Source of the DNA: Thermodesulfobacteriota bacterium
Lineage (GTDB): Bacteria > Desulfobacterota > SM23-61
Assembly (NCBI GenBank): GCA_030018715.1
Contig: JASEHN010000019.1
Coordinates: 1-16,029 of the forward strand
DNA length: 16,029 nt
Direction of reading: 5' to 3'
Shown here: positions 1-7,124 of the stretch, one piece after another
Position numbering within the stretch: position 1 is the first letter of the stretch
How the letters are laid out: the number at the start of each line of letters is the position of its first letter
Notes under the pieces: model-generated
What the model was told of the DNA's origin: nothing
Database searches by the model: none
What the model saw: the letters and a program-made list of their open reading frames with translations, nothing else
Program-made: the position numbers and the translations under genes

Positions 1-63
1 GAAAAGCATCAACCACAACATATTGGGGGTACCCACTCTAAACCCGGAAGCGGCATTTTTCAT

Positions 64-135
64 AAATCTCCCCTATCCCCTCTTTTTCAAAGAGGGGAAT
101 TCCTCCCTTTTGTAAAGGGAGGGAAGGAGGGATTT
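64..135. repeat. Double hairpin repeat of the C-run/G-run family
   Basis: The tract opens with AAATCTCCCC and closes with GGAGGGATTT. It holds two internal stem-loops, CCCCTCTTT...AAAGAGGGG and CCTCCCTTT...AAAGGGAGG. The same architecture recurs at 12410-12457, so this is an interspersed palindromic repeat and not a gene-specific site. It could act as a bidirectional terminator, but there is no U-run that makes this clear. Confidence 0.6.
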
Positions 136-215
136 AGTCTCTGGTGTCTACACAATTATGGACTGATTAATAACATGAGGAAATAATCCGGTCAATAAAA
201 ATTGGCCTTTTGAAC

Positions 216-243
216 TGCGGAATTTGGAATGCGGAATGCGGAA
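216..243. repeat. Heptad tandem repeat (TGCGGAA x4)
   Basis: Four consecutive 7-bp units: TGCGGAA, TTTGGAA, TGCGGAA, TGCGGAA. The same unit occurs in tandem at 3692-3712, upstream of dapB. Confidence 0.75.
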
Positions 244-255
244 TAATCTTTCTTC

Positions 256-284
256 TTGACAAACAATGTTCAAAATTTTAGCGT
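256..284 (+). promoter_or_regulatory. Possible sigma70-type promoter for the oxidoreductase operon
   Basis: A perfect TTGACA lies at 256-261. At the usual 17-bp spacing there is only TAGCGT (279-284), which matches the -10 consensus at three positions. The leader to the ATG at 338 would be about 45 nt. The -35 is good and the -10 is weak. Confidence 0.35.
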
Positions 285-337
285 AAAGGCAACTCTATTT
301 TTTCCTACTACCCTTTATCCTCTGGAAAGGAAGAAAA

Positions 338-1528
338 ATGACTAAGACTTTGAAAGTCGGAATCATCGGTGCAGGATTTGCTGCCGCTTTTCATCTGCGC
401 TCCTACCGGCAGGTGCAGGGGGTGCCGCTGGAGGTTGCAGCCTTGGTTGACATCAACAAAACCCGGGCTGAAGATCTCGCCCGGCGTTATGCTGTGCCCA
501 AAGTCTACGATGATTACCGGTTCATTCTTGATGATAAAACGATTGAGGTTGTGGATATTGTTGTGCCCAATGACCTTCATCTTCCCATGATCCTCCGGGC
601 CGCCGAAACTGATAAGAGTATTATCTGCGAGAAGCCTCTCACCGGCTATTTCGGGCAGGGAGAGCCTGATCAGAAAGTGGGGGCCACCCCCAAAAAAGAA
701 ATGCTGAAGAAAGTCCGGGAAGACCTGAAAAAGGTCGAGGAAGTAATGGCCGCCCATCCGGTGAAATTTTGCTACGCGGAAAACTGGGTGCACGCCCCGG
801 CTATCAAAAAAGCCCTGGAATTGATGGAAAAGTGTTTCATCTCCGGGGCCATCCTGGAGATGCGCGGGGAAGAGTCCCATAGCGGTTCGCATTCCGAGTT
901 CGCCAAGTGGTGGCGGCACGCTGGCGGCGGAGCCATGGCTCGCCTTGGCGCCCATCCCGTTGCTGCCGGCCTTTTCCTGAAACAGTTCGAGGGAGAAAAA
1001 AAGTCTGGCCGCCCTATCCTGGCCCGGGAGGTTTGGGCAGACGGAACTGATCTCACCAAAACCCCTGCCTTTGCCAGCACAAAGGGAAGCCCTCTGGTGA
1101 CGGGCTGGGGGGATGTGGAAACCTGGTCGCAACTCACCATTACCTTTACCGATGGGACCAAAGGCACTTTCTTTGCGGCCGATGACCTTCTAGGCGGAAT
1201 GGAATCGAACATGGACATCCGCCTCTCCAACGCCCGCCTGAAATTCGACCTCTGCCCGGTTCGGGTCTGCCAGTTCTACACAGTTGACCCCACCCCCGTG
1301 AAAGACGTTTATTTCAACGAAAAACAGGAAACTAAAGCAGGGCTTTCGTTCCCCAACCCGAACGAAGAGTGGCTCTTGGGGTACCCCCAGGAAATTCAGG
1401 ATTTCATGGAGGCCATCGCTTACGATCGCCAACCTCTTACCGGGTTGGATTTGGCCAGGCAGGTGGTGGAGGTGCTCTACGCCGGATACGTATCCATGGA
1501 AGAGGGACGAACAATTTCAATACAGTAA
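338..1528 (+). CDS. Gfo/Idh/MocA-family NAD(P)-dependent oxidoreductase
   Basis: A soluble 396-residue dehydrogenase of the Gfo/Idh/MocA family, which oxidises or reduces sugars, inositols and related hydroxy compounds with NAD(P). The N-terminal Rossmann fold shows G-A-G-F-A-A (residues 11-16) after a beta strand, with an acidic residue at D38 (VDIN) closing the nucleotide site. The family's EKP motif is at 98-100, with K99 the expected catalytic lysine. A GAHP segment at 204-207 puts H206 where the catalytic histidine is usually found. Residues 104-140 form a charged helical insertion (EMLKKVREDLKKVEEV) not found in the shortest members. The SD GGAAAGGAAG sits just before the ATG. It is 51 bp upstream of the PreA-like gene on the same strand, so the two are probably co-transcribed. 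The substrate cannot be told from sequence. The family call is firm and the specific function is unknown. Confidence 0.85.
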   Translation: MTKTLKVGIIGAGFAAAFHLRSYRQVQGVPLEVAALVDINKTRAEDLARRYAVPKVYDDYRFILDDKTIEVVDIVVPNDLHLPMILRAAETDKSIICEKPLTGYFGQGEPDQKVGATPKKEMLKKVREDLKKVEEVMAAHPVKFCYAENWVHAPAIKKALELMEKCFISGAILEMRGEESHSGSHSEFAKWWRHAGGGAMARLGAHPVAAGLFLKQFEGEKKSGRPILAREVWADGTDLTKTPAFASTKGSPLVTGWGDVETWSQLTITFTDGTKGTFFAADDLLGGMESNMDIRLSNARLKFDLCPVRVCQFYTVDPTPVKDVYFNEKQETKAGLSFPNPNEEWLLGYPQEIQDFMEAIAYDRQPLTGLDLARQVVEVLYAGYVSMEEGRTISIQ

Positions 1529-1531
1529 AAA

Positions 1532-1559
1532 GTAAGTGGTGAGTGGTGAGTAGTAAGAA
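1532..1559. repeat. Heptad tandem repeat (GTGAGTG-like x4)
   Basis: Four 7-bp units in the short gap between the two + strand genes: GTAAGTG, GTGAGTG, GTGAGTA, GTAAGAA. It starts just after the stop codon of the first gene and ends before the SD of the second. Confidence 0.7.
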
Positions 1560-1579
1560 AACGATGATATGGAGGAAGC

Positions 1580-2806
1580 ATGACTAAAGATGCTCTGTTC
1601 TACCTACCGGTTAAAATTGGGAATATCGAACTGAAAAATCCCTTTATCGTTGCTTCCGGACCCACCGCCAAGCGAATTGATCAGCTGGAGCTCGCGGAAA
1701 AGTGCGGGTGGGGCGCGGCTTCCATCAAGCAGACCTTTAACCCCGTGCCCTACATCAACTATCAGCCCCGCTACCGCTGGCTGAAGAAGGAAAAGCTGCA
1801 TGTCTTTACAGCCGAATACCGCTTGAATATGGAACAGGGCCAGCGCCTGGTGGAAGAGGCTCGGAAGAAGTGCCAGGAGATGGTCATCATTGCCAACTAC
1901 TCCTACGTCCAGGGCGACCTGGAAGGTTGGCAGGATGCCGCCCGCCGCTTCGATGCCGCCGGCGCCCAGATCCTGGAGCTGAATTTCTGCTGCCCGAACA
2001 TGTCCTTCAACGTGGACATCTCCGAGCGGTCCAGCAAGGAAAGCCGCCCTTCATCCGGAGCCAGTATGGGCCAGGATGAAGACTCCGTTCGCCTGGTGCT
2101 TGAGAAAACCCGTGAGGTCACCAAACTCCCCATCATCGCCAAAATCACTCCGGAGGGAGGCCGCATTGCCGACGTCTCCAGGGTGGCCTTCGAATCCGGG
2201 GCAGCGGCGGTATGCAGTGTGGCTAACCGCCTGGGAATCCCTTCCATTGACATCCGCAATTATAAAAAATCCATTTACAACCTCCAGGGAGAAAATACCA
2301 TGGCCTGCCTATCCGGCCCCTGGATCAAGCCTCTCGCCCTGCGGGATGTGTTTGAGATTCGCCGGCTGGTGGGCCCCGGGCCCCATATCAACGGCACGGG
2401 CGGGGTGGCCTCTATGGAGGATGCCGTGGAAATGATGATGTGCGGCGCAGACTCCATCGGGGTCTGTACTCATACCATGATCGCCGGGTTTGGCTTTCTG
2501 GAGAAATGGATGAAGTCTCTTAGAGACTACATGAAGACAATGGGTTTTCAAACGGCGAGGGACATGCGCGATCTGCTCCTGACGGAGATCAAGCCTGCTT
2601 CGGAGTTGACGGTTTGGGCCGGGTATGCTCAGGTTGACCCGGAAAAATGTTCCGCTTGCGGCCTATGCATAGAGATTGGGCATTGTAACGCCATCGTCCT
2701 TACGGATGCCTCCGCCGGGATTGATCCCGACCTCTGCCAGGGTTGCTCAACCTGCATCGACATCTGCCCCAAGAAAGCGATACGGATGGTGGAAGAAAGA
2801 AAATGA
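1580..2806 (+). CDS. PreA/dihydroorotate dehydrogenase-like flavoprotein with C-terminal 2x[4Fe-4S] ferredoxin domain
   Basis: A 408-residue cytoplasmic flavoprotein. Residues about 8-320 form a TIM barrel of the dihydroorotate/dihydropyrimidine dehydrogenase type: K50 (SIKQT), LNFCCPN (134-140), K188 (IAKITPEGG) and NGTGG (271-275), all expected around FMN. Residues 351-402 form a bacterial ferredoxin domain. Cluster 2 is canonical (C386, C389, C392, C396-P). Cluster 1 is C357, C360, C363 and then C369, a 5-residue last gap where 3 is usual. In the active-site loop, where dihydropyrimidine dehydrogenases have ACGQD, this protein has A161-S-M-G-Q-D166, so the general-acid cysteine is not at its usual place. 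There is also an extra polar stretch at about 143-158. The SD GGAGG precedes the ATG. Pyrimidine reduction is therefore uncertain; it may reduce another ring or an enoyl-type substrate, taking electrons through the clusters. It is probably co-expressed with the upstream oxidoreductase. Confidence 0.85.
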   Translation: MTKDALFYLPVKIGNIELKNPFIVASGPTAKRIDQLELAEKCGWGAASIKQTFNPVPYINYQPRYRWLKKEKLHVFTAEYRLNMEQGQRLVEEARKKCQEMVIIANYSYVQGDLEGWQDAARRFDAAGAQILELNFCCPNMSFNVDISERSSKESRPSSGASMGQDEDSVRLVLEKTREVTKLPIIAKITPEGGRIADVSRVAFESGAAAVCSVANRLGIPSIDIRNYKKSIYNLQGENTMACLSGPWIKPLALRDVFEIRRLVGPGPHINGTGGVASMEDAVEMMMCGADSIGVCTHTMIAGFGFLEKWMKSLRDYMKTMGFQTARDMRDLLLTEIKPASELTVWAGYAQVDPEKCSACGLCIEIGHCNAIVLTDASAGIDPDLCQGCSTCIDICPKKAIRMVEERK

Positions 2807-2820
2807 ACCATGAATAATCA

Positions 2821-2852
2821 CTTGACCCTTAGAACCATTGAATCCTTGAACC
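2821..2852. repeat. Octad-like tandem tract (CTTGAACC-like) between convergent genes
   Basis: Units CTTGACC, CTTAGAACC, ATTGAATC and CTTGAACC run up to the dapB stop codon and fill the gap between the convergent PreA-like gene and dapB. No clear terminator hairpin was seen in this gap. Confidence 0.5.
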
Positions 2853-3668
2853 CTATTTTAGTCCCAGTACATCCTGCATATCATAAAGACCGGGTTTCTG
2901 TTTGACCACCCAGCCAGCCGCTCGCACGGCGCCACGGGCAAAGTTGTCCCGGCTGTGGGCCCGGTGGGTAACCTCTAACCTTTCGCCAAGGCCTCCGAAG
3001 ATCACGGTATGCTCGCCGACGATATCTCCCGCCCGGATGGTCTGCATTCCGATCTCCGCCCGCTTCCTTTCGCCGATGATTCCTTTACGCTCATAAACCC
3101 CCACCTGGTCGAAATTGCGATTCAGAGCCTGAGCCAGGATTTGGCCCATCTTCACCGCTGTGCCGCTGGGAGCATCCTTTTTCATCCTGTGGTGAGCTTC
3201 AATGACCTCCACATCGTAGTCTTCTCCTAAGATTTTGGCCAGGTCGGCGAGGATCCGGAACATCACGTTGACGCCCACGCTCATGTTCGGAGATAGAACA
3301 CAGGGAATCTTCTGGGTCAGCGCCCGAACCTCCACCATCTGGGCCGAGGAGAATCCCGTGGATCCGATGACCGCGCTTTTCCCTTTTTCAGCAGCTACCT
3401 GTAAATTTCTTAAAGCCGCTTCGGCATTGGTAAAGTCGATGGTCACATCACCGGAGGAGATAACTTCCCGGAGATATCCTGAAAGGGGAATATTCCACTT
3501 TTCCAAACCGGCTATCTCCCCCACATCCCGTCCGATGTTCGGGTGATCCTGCCGTTCCACGGCTCCGGCAAGGAGAATATTGGGAGTCTCATGGATCGCT
3601 GTTAGGAGGCGCAGGCCCATCCTGCCTGCAGCCCCGATTAAAATCGCCTTCACGATATCGTTGGCCAT
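2853..3668 (-). CDS. dapB: 4-Hydroxy-tetrahydrodipicolinate reductase (DapB)
   Basis: Catalyses NAD(P)H-dependent reduction of 4-hydroxy-tetrahydrodipicolinate to tetrahydrodipicolinate in the diaminopimelate/lysine pathway (EC 1.17.1.8). It is 271 residues long, normal for the family. The Rossmann motif I-G-A-A-G-R-M-G is at 11-18. DFTNAEA (78-84) and STGF (103-106) follow. The signature EAHHRMKKDAPSGTA is at 157-171, giving the catalytic H159/H160 and K163. The C-terminal GERLEVTHRAHSRDNFARGA segment is intact. The ATG at 3668 is preferred over an in-frame TTG at 3683 because the G-rich SD (GAGGGGGG) lies between them and would otherwise be coding. It is the last gene of the lysA-dapF-dapB run and converges on the PreA-like gene. 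The enzyme that makes its substrate, DapA, is not encoded in the window. Confidence 0.96.
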   Translation of the reverse strand: MANDIVKAILIGAAGRMGLRLLTAIHETPNILLAGAVERQDHPNIGRDVGEIAGLEKWNIPLSGYLREVISSGDVTIDFTNAEAALRNLQVAAEKGKSAVIGSTGFSSAQMVEVRALTQKIPCVLSPNMSVGVNVMFRILADLAKILGEDYDVEVIEAHHRMKKDAPSGTAVKMGQILAQALNRNFDQVGVYERKGIIGERKRAEIGMQTIRAGDIVGEHTVIFGGLGERLEVTHRAHSRDNFARGAVRAAGWVVKQKPGLYDMQDVLGLK

Positions 3669-3691
3669 AATCCCCCCTCTCAAATGATGAG

Positions 3692-3712
3692 TGCGGAATG
3701 CGGATTGCGGAA
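3692..3712. repeat. Heptad tandem repeat (TGCGGAA x3)
   Basis: Three units, TGCGGAA, TGCGGAT, TGCGGAA, in the dapF-dapB gap. It is the same unit as at 216-243, more than 3 kb away. Confidence 0.75.
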
Positions 3713-3750
3713 TTCAATTAGGCAGTTCTTTTACTTGAACCCTGGATTAC

Positions 3751-4575
3751 TTACTGATAGGCTTCTTCCCAGAGACTCCCTTCGTAAACCACTTTTGTGT
3801 CTCCCTCGAGGAAAACACGCTCGTAACCGTCTCCCTTGCTCTGGAAATAGATGTTCAAGATTTCCCCGCCTGTTGTCTCAACCATAACCGGCGAATCAAC
3901 CAGTCCTTTGGCTGCTGCGATCAAGGCCGAGGCCACTGCGCCGGTCCCGCAGGCCAGGGTTTCGTCCTCGACGCCGCGCTCATAAGTTCGAACCTTCAGG
4001 TGCTTCCTATTAACGGGCTGTACGAAATTGGCATTGGTTCCAGCAGGCTGGAACTGGGCATGGAAACGAATCTTTCTCCCCAAATCCTTCACCGCCACAG
4101 CAGCCGCGTCTTCGACCATTTTTATGGCGTGGGGAACACCCGTATTAATAAAATAAAGCTGATGGTTCTGGCCATCAATAGGAACATCCAGGTTTAGTTT
4201 TAAGCCGGTGGGCTGGACCATCTGCAGTTTAACCTGCCTTCCATTGACCTCGGCTTCAATGATTCCGGCCAGGGTTTCGAAAGAAAGCCGGCTGGGAGCG
4301 ATTCCTTTGATGACCGCAAAACGGGCGGCGCAGCGTCCGCCGTTCCCGCACATCTCTGCTTCGCTGCCATCGGAGTTGAAGAAACGCCAGCGGAAGTTTA
4401 CGCGGTTCGAGGATTCAACGAGAATAAGGCCATCTGCCCCAACGGAAACTTTGCGGGCGCATACCCGCCGGACAAAATCACCCAGGCGGTCGGCATCTAA
4501 AATTCCCTGGCGATTATCGATGAGAATGAAATCATTTCCGCTGCCGCTCATTTTGAAAAAAGGAGTTTCCCTCAT
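3751..4575 (-). CDS. dapF: Diaminopimelate epimerase (DapF)
   Basis: Cofactor-independent epimerisation of LL- to meso-diaminopimelate (EC 5.1.1.7), supplying both peptidoglycan and lysine. It is 274 residues, the usual length. The N-terminal FFKMSGSGNDFILID (6-20) is the family signature. The two catalytic cysteines are in MCGNGGRC (C76) and LACGTGA (C209), with the substrate-binding NTGVPHA at 144-150 and ERGVEDETLACG at 199-210. The SD is weak (GAGTAG, several bases before the ATG). M9 is an alternative start, but the residues before it belong to the conserved first strand. It follows lysA after 126 bp that hold an inverted repeat and precedes dapB by 82 bp. DapA usually lies here in related clusters and is missing. 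Confidence 0.97.
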   Translation of the reverse strand: MRETPFFKMSGSGNDFILIDNRQGILDADRLGDFVRRVCARKVSVGADGLILVESSNRVNFRWRFFNSDGSEAEMCGNGGRCAARFAVIKGIAPSRLSFETLAGIIEAEVNGRQVKLQMVQPTGLKLNLDVPIDGQNHQLYFINTGVPHAIKMVEDAAAVAVKDLGRKIRFHAQFQPAGTNANFVQPVNRKHLKVRTYERGVEDETLACGTGAVASALIAAAKGLVDSPVMVETTGGEILNIYFQSKGDGYERVFLEGDTKVVYEGSLWEEAYQ

Positions 4576-4606
4576 TTTTCTACTCGTGTGTTGAAAAAGT
4601 TTTGAG

Positions 4607-4682
4607 GACGCAGATTTTCGCAGATGAACGCCGAAAAATATTGAATTATTTCCAATCCTGAATTTCTGCGTTTATCTGCGTC
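4607..4682. repeat. Inverted decad repeat (ACGCAGAT type) between lysA and dapF
   Basis: The left arm holds GACGCAGAT...CGCAGAT (4607-4625). The right arm (4660-4682) is its inverse, with GACGCAGAT and CGCAGA spaced alike. Each arm is itself a tandem with a period of about 10. The arms could form an RNA stem of about 18 bp with three central mismatches and a loop of about 40 nt. It is related in style to the CGCAGAGAA repeat at 12293-12538. Confidence 0.65.
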
Positions 4683-4701
4683 CCAAATGAAATTTGTTTT
4701 T

Positions 4702-5958
4702 TTAAACCAAAATATCCGGAATGAACTCCCCTTTGATCAGGTCGTCGTAATCCTCGCGCTCCCGGATGATATAAAAACGACCCTTGTCAACCAAAACTTC
4801 CGCTGACCGGGGGCGGGAATTATAATTTGAGGCCATGGAGAAGCCGTAAGCTCCGGCGCTCATCACGGCCAAAAGCTCTCCAGCTTCCATGCGGGGAAGC
4901 TTGCGGTCCTTAGCCAGGAAATCTCCGGATTCGCAGATCGGCCCGACCACATCGGCCACAATTTCGGGGCGTTCCTTCTTTTGCACCGGTTGAATCCTCT
5001 GGTAGGAACCATAGAGGCTCGGGCGGATGAGGTCATTCATGGCGGCATCCACGATAATAAAATTTTTCTCCCCCCCCTCTTTGGTGTACAAAACTTTCGT
5101 AACAAGGATACCGGCGTTCCCCACGATCACCCGGCCGGGTTCCAGGATGAGCGTGCACTCAATCTCGCCCAGTTCGTTCAGCACGGATTGGGCATATTCC
5201 CGGGGATGGGGTGGTTCCTCCTGGTGATATGTGATCCCCAGCCCTCCCCCCAGGTCTATATATTGGATATGAATTCCCTCTTCCCGCAGTTTTAGCACCA
5301 GTTCCTTGATCCGCTGCACTGCTTCTACAAAGGGCCCGACATCCGTAAGCTGAGAGCCAATATGGCAGCTAACTCCGATGACCTTGATGTTGGGTAGAGT
5401 GCTGGCCAGAATGTAATCATCGATGGATTTCCGGATGTTGATCCCAAATTTATTTTTCTTCAACCCCGTGGAGACGTATGGGTGAGTGCGCGGATCAACA
5501 TCTGGATTGACCCGCAAAGCCACCGGCGCTTTGGTGCCCATTCTGCCGGCGATCCCATCAATGGCCAATAGCTCCTGGGCAGACTCCACGCAAAACATGA
5601 GAATGGGAAATTCCAGGGCATATTCAATTTCTTCCGGACGTTTGCCAACTCCGGAATAAACGATCCGCTCCGGCCGCGCGCCGGCCTTCATCGCCCGAAA
5701 GAGCTCCCCTCCGGAAACTACATCCACTCCGCCCCCCCGCCGAACAAAGACCCTGAGTATGGCTATGTTGGAATTGGCCTTTGCCGAAAAACAGACCAGG
5801 TGATTAACTTTGGAAAAGGCATTGTCAAAGGCCTGAAAATGGCTCTCCAGGGTGTTCAGGCTGTAGAGGTAGAAGGGCGTCCCTACTTCCTGGGCAATGG
5901 CTTCAATGGGAAAATCCTCGCAATAAAGGTTTTCCTCTCTATACTGAAAATCATGCAT
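4702..5958 (-). CDS. lysA: Diaminopimelate decarboxylase (LysA)
   Basis: PLP-dependent decarboxylation of meso-diaminopimelate to L-lysine (EC 4.1.1.20), the last lysine step. It is 418 residues, as expected for a fold-type III (alanine-racemase-like) barrel with a C-terminal beta domain. The PLP lysine is K60 in CFSAKANSN. Other motifs are the HIGSQ at 199-203, the phosphate loop GGGLGI (237-242), EPGR (273-276), and CESGD (342-346), whose cysteine acts from the partner subunit in the dimer. Y371 in SAGAYGFSM completes the site. An SD GTAGGAG lies upstream of the ATG at 5958; a nearer ATG at 5963 is out of frame. This is the first gene of the lys/dap run, facing away from the toxin-antitoxin island. 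No lysine riboswitch was recognised upstream. Confidence 0.97.
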   Translation of the reverse strand: MHDFQYREENLYCEDFPIEAIAQEVGTPFYLYSLNTLESHFQAFDNAFSKVNHLVCFSAKANSNIAILRVFVRRGGGVDVVSGGELFRAMKAGARPERIVYSGVGKRPEEIEYALEFPILMFCVESAQELLAIDGIAGRMGTKAPVALRVNPDVDPRTHPYVSTGLKKNKFGINIRKSIDDYILASTLPNIKVIGVSCHIGSQLTDVGPFVEAVQRIKELVLKLREEGIHIQYIDLGGGLGITYHQEEPPHPREYAQSVLNELGEIECTLILEPGRVIVGNAGILVTKVLYTKEGGEKNFIIVDAAMNDLIRPSLYGSYQRIQPVQKKERPEIVADVVGPICESGDFLAKDRKLPRMEAGELLAVMSAGAYGFSMASNYNSRPRSAEVLVDKGRFYIIREREDYDDLIKGEFIPDILV

Positions 5959-6266
5959 CCCATTTCTCCTACTTTATTGATTTTATACTTATAACATAGA
6001 CTTTAAAGGAAGGCTAAAAAAAAATTACCCCAATGCATTGGCCAAATAAGAATGTCCCCGTTTTCATTTCCCTTGACGTTCAAATGTGCGGATTCGGAAA
6101 CGATTGATCTCCGCGGTGATTATTGCGGCGGATTTCAGCTTCTCCCCAATGGAATCTATCACACGCAGGCAGATGGAAGCCTACTTGTAAAGAAAGGGAC
6201 CCATCTGTTAATATCTTTCCTTAAGACCTTTTTATTCTACCCCTGTTTAAATGGGCCGCTTTTTTC
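5959..6266. other. Divergent spacer between lysA and the PIN/UPF0175 module
   Basis: No credible gene. A 72-codon open frame (6052-6270, +) lacks an SD and shows no recognisable family. The stretch TAAGAATGTCCCCGTTTTCA near 6047 resembles the GTGTCCCC-type ends of REP/RAYT remnants, without a clear partner. AT-rich sequence just upstream of lysA (about 5985-6000, read on -) could hold its promoter, but no convincing -35/-10 pair was found. Confidence 0.4.
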
Positions 6267-6294
6267 TTGACAATTGTAACCGATTAGTTACAAT
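6267..6294 (+). promoter_or_regulatory. Promoter with embedded operator palindrome for the PIN/UPF0175 module
   Basis: TTGACA (6267-6272) and TACAAT (6289-6294) are 16 bp apart. Between and over them lies a perfect palindrome, ATTGTAAC-N6-GTTACAAT (6273-6294), covering the spacer and the whole -10. This is the expected place for autorepression by an antitoxin or a toxin-antitoxin complex. The -10 ends 9 bases before the ATG at 6304, so transcription would begin within about 1-3 nt of the start codon. Confidence 0.75.
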
Positions 6295-6303
6295 AAACTA
6301 CAA

Positions 6304-6777
6304 ATGAAAATTTTAATGGATGCGGATTGCTTGATCAAATTAACCAAGGCAGGGATCAAAGAAAAAATCTGCTGCCAATTTGAGGTCGTAATCCCACTAA
6401 CGATAAAGGAAGAAGTTGTTGACGCCGGCAAAGCCAAAAGCCATCCGGATGCTGATTTGGTTGAAAAAAATATCAGCGCCGGGCTAATTGCCTTGGAATC
6501 GGGGAAATCATCAAAGCGAATGAAAGGGGACCGGGCGCTTTTAGAAGCTTTCAAAAATAGCCAATACGCGGCTGTTGCTACCGATGATGCTAAATTAACC
6601 CGGCTTCTTCGTGGAACTGGCATTCCTTTTATTTTCCCCGCCCTTCTTATTTTTTCGGTCTGGAAAAGGGGGGCCATCGACCAAACAACTGCCTTGAATT
6701 GGCTTGAAAAACTTTCGGCTTTCATCAGTGAAGATGAATACAGTATGGTAAGGCTTCTATTAGAGGAGAAGAAATGA
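6304..6777 (+). CDS. PIN-domain toxin (DUF3368/VapC-like), partner of a UPF0175 protein
   Basis: A probable Mg2+-dependent endoribonuclease toxin of 157 residues with a PIN-like fold. It shows the acidic set expected for PIN nucleases: D6/D8 in MDADCLI, E36/E37 in IKEEVVDAG, D76 in GDRALL and D94/D95 in TDDAKL. PIN proteins of the DUF3368/COG2405 type are often paired with UPF0175 proteins, and that is what follows here, with an ATGA overlap (6774-6777). There is no Shine-Dalgarno sequence: the bases before the ATG are AT-rich and the promoter -10 is 9 bases away, so the message is probably leaderless. Target RNA is unknown. The toxin role is inferred from fold and partner. Residues 105-120 are quite hydrophobic, but this looks like a core strand and not a membrane segment. 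Confidence 0.8.
   Translation: MKILMDADCLIKLTKAGIKEKICCQFEVVIPLTIKEEVVDAGKAKSHPDADLVEKNISAGLIALESGKSSKRMKGDRALLEAFKNSQYAAVATDDAKLTRLLRGTGIPFIFPALLIFSVWKRGAIDQTTALNWLEKLSAFISEDEYSMVRLLLEEKK
6762..6768 (+). promoter_or_regulatory. Strong SD of the UPF0175 antitoxin inside the toxin gene
   Basis: AGAGGAG ends 5 nt before the antitoxin ATG (6774) and lies within the last toxin codons. It contrasts with the absence of any SD at the toxin start. Confidence 0.8.
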
Positions 6778-7061
6778 AAGTTAAATCGGTAAGAATCCCC
6801 GAGGATATTGACAACGCCATCGGGTATGTAGCACGGCTGGAGAGGATTGAGAAAACAAGTTCACTCAGGAAACTTACCCGATTAGGCTTCGAATATTATG
6901 TTGCCAAGTCTTACGAAAAGGGCAAGTTAACCCTGAGAGAAGCGGCGGAACTATTGAATATGACGCTTTCTGAGGCTCTCGACTTGCTGAATGAACTGGG
7001 CGTGAAAGGAAACATCCGTGCCAAGGATGTTTTGGAAAGCCTAAAAGGTTTACCCTCCTGA
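6774..7061 (+). CDS. UPF0175-family antitoxin
   Basis: A 95-residue small protein of UPF0175 type. The N-terminal part (KVKSVRIPEDIDNAIGYVARLERIEKTS... up to about residue 45) looks like a beta strand followed by helices, as in ribbon-helix-helix DNA binders. The C-terminal part (KGKLTLREAAELLNMTLSEALDLLNELGV, about 50-78) is the helix-turn-helix-like segment that defines the family. It overlaps the PIN gene by ATGA and has its own SD, so it is translated by coupling and probably in excess. It is the expected neutraliser of the PIN toxin and the likely ligand of the palindrome at 6273-6294. The antitoxin role is inferred from pairing. Confidence 0.8.
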   Translation: MKVKSVRIPEDIDNAIGYVARLERIEKTSSLRKLTRLGFEYYVAKSYEKGKLTLREAAELLNMTLSEALDLLNELGVKGNIRAKDVLESLKGLPS

Positions 7062-7069
7062 TGCGTTTC

Positions 7070-7097
7070 CTCTTACGCCTTACCCCTTGCGACTTAT
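7070..7097. repeat. Heptad tandem repeat (CTTACGC-like x4)
   Basis: Units CTCTTAC, GCCTTAC, CCCTTGC, GACTTAT, decaying into further 7-bp steps (AATTTAT, AGCGTAA, TGGCGTA) up to 7118. The tract lies directly in front of the CopG-type gene and includes its only -10-like hexamer, TATAAT at 7095-7100. Its unit resembles those at 14880-14907 and 14987-15014. Confidence 0.6.
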
Positions 7098-7124
7098 AAT
7101 TTATAGCGTAATGGCGTAGCCCCC

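Larger units (their letters stand above)
1..337. other. Upstream spacer, repeats and a possible promoter
   Basis: No credible gene was seen in this spacer. It holds a double hairpin repeat (64-135), a heptad tandem tract (216-243) and a possible promoter (256-284) for the oxidoreductase at 338. The first 60 bases show nothing recognisable. Confidence 0.5.

Noticed and set aside
308..1132. Long antisense open frame across the oxidoreductase gene
   Set aside because: It mirrors a well-supported gene, its translation looks like no protein family, and it has no start signal.
5959..6266. Lysine riboswitch upstream of lysA
   Set aside because: The conserved L-box core and a following terminator or SD-sequestering helix could not be recognised on the lysA strand. 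A covariance-model search would decide.
6052..6270. 72-codon + strand open frame upstream of the PIN/UPF0175 promoter
   Set aside because: No SD and no recognisable domain. It ends inside the toxin promoter.
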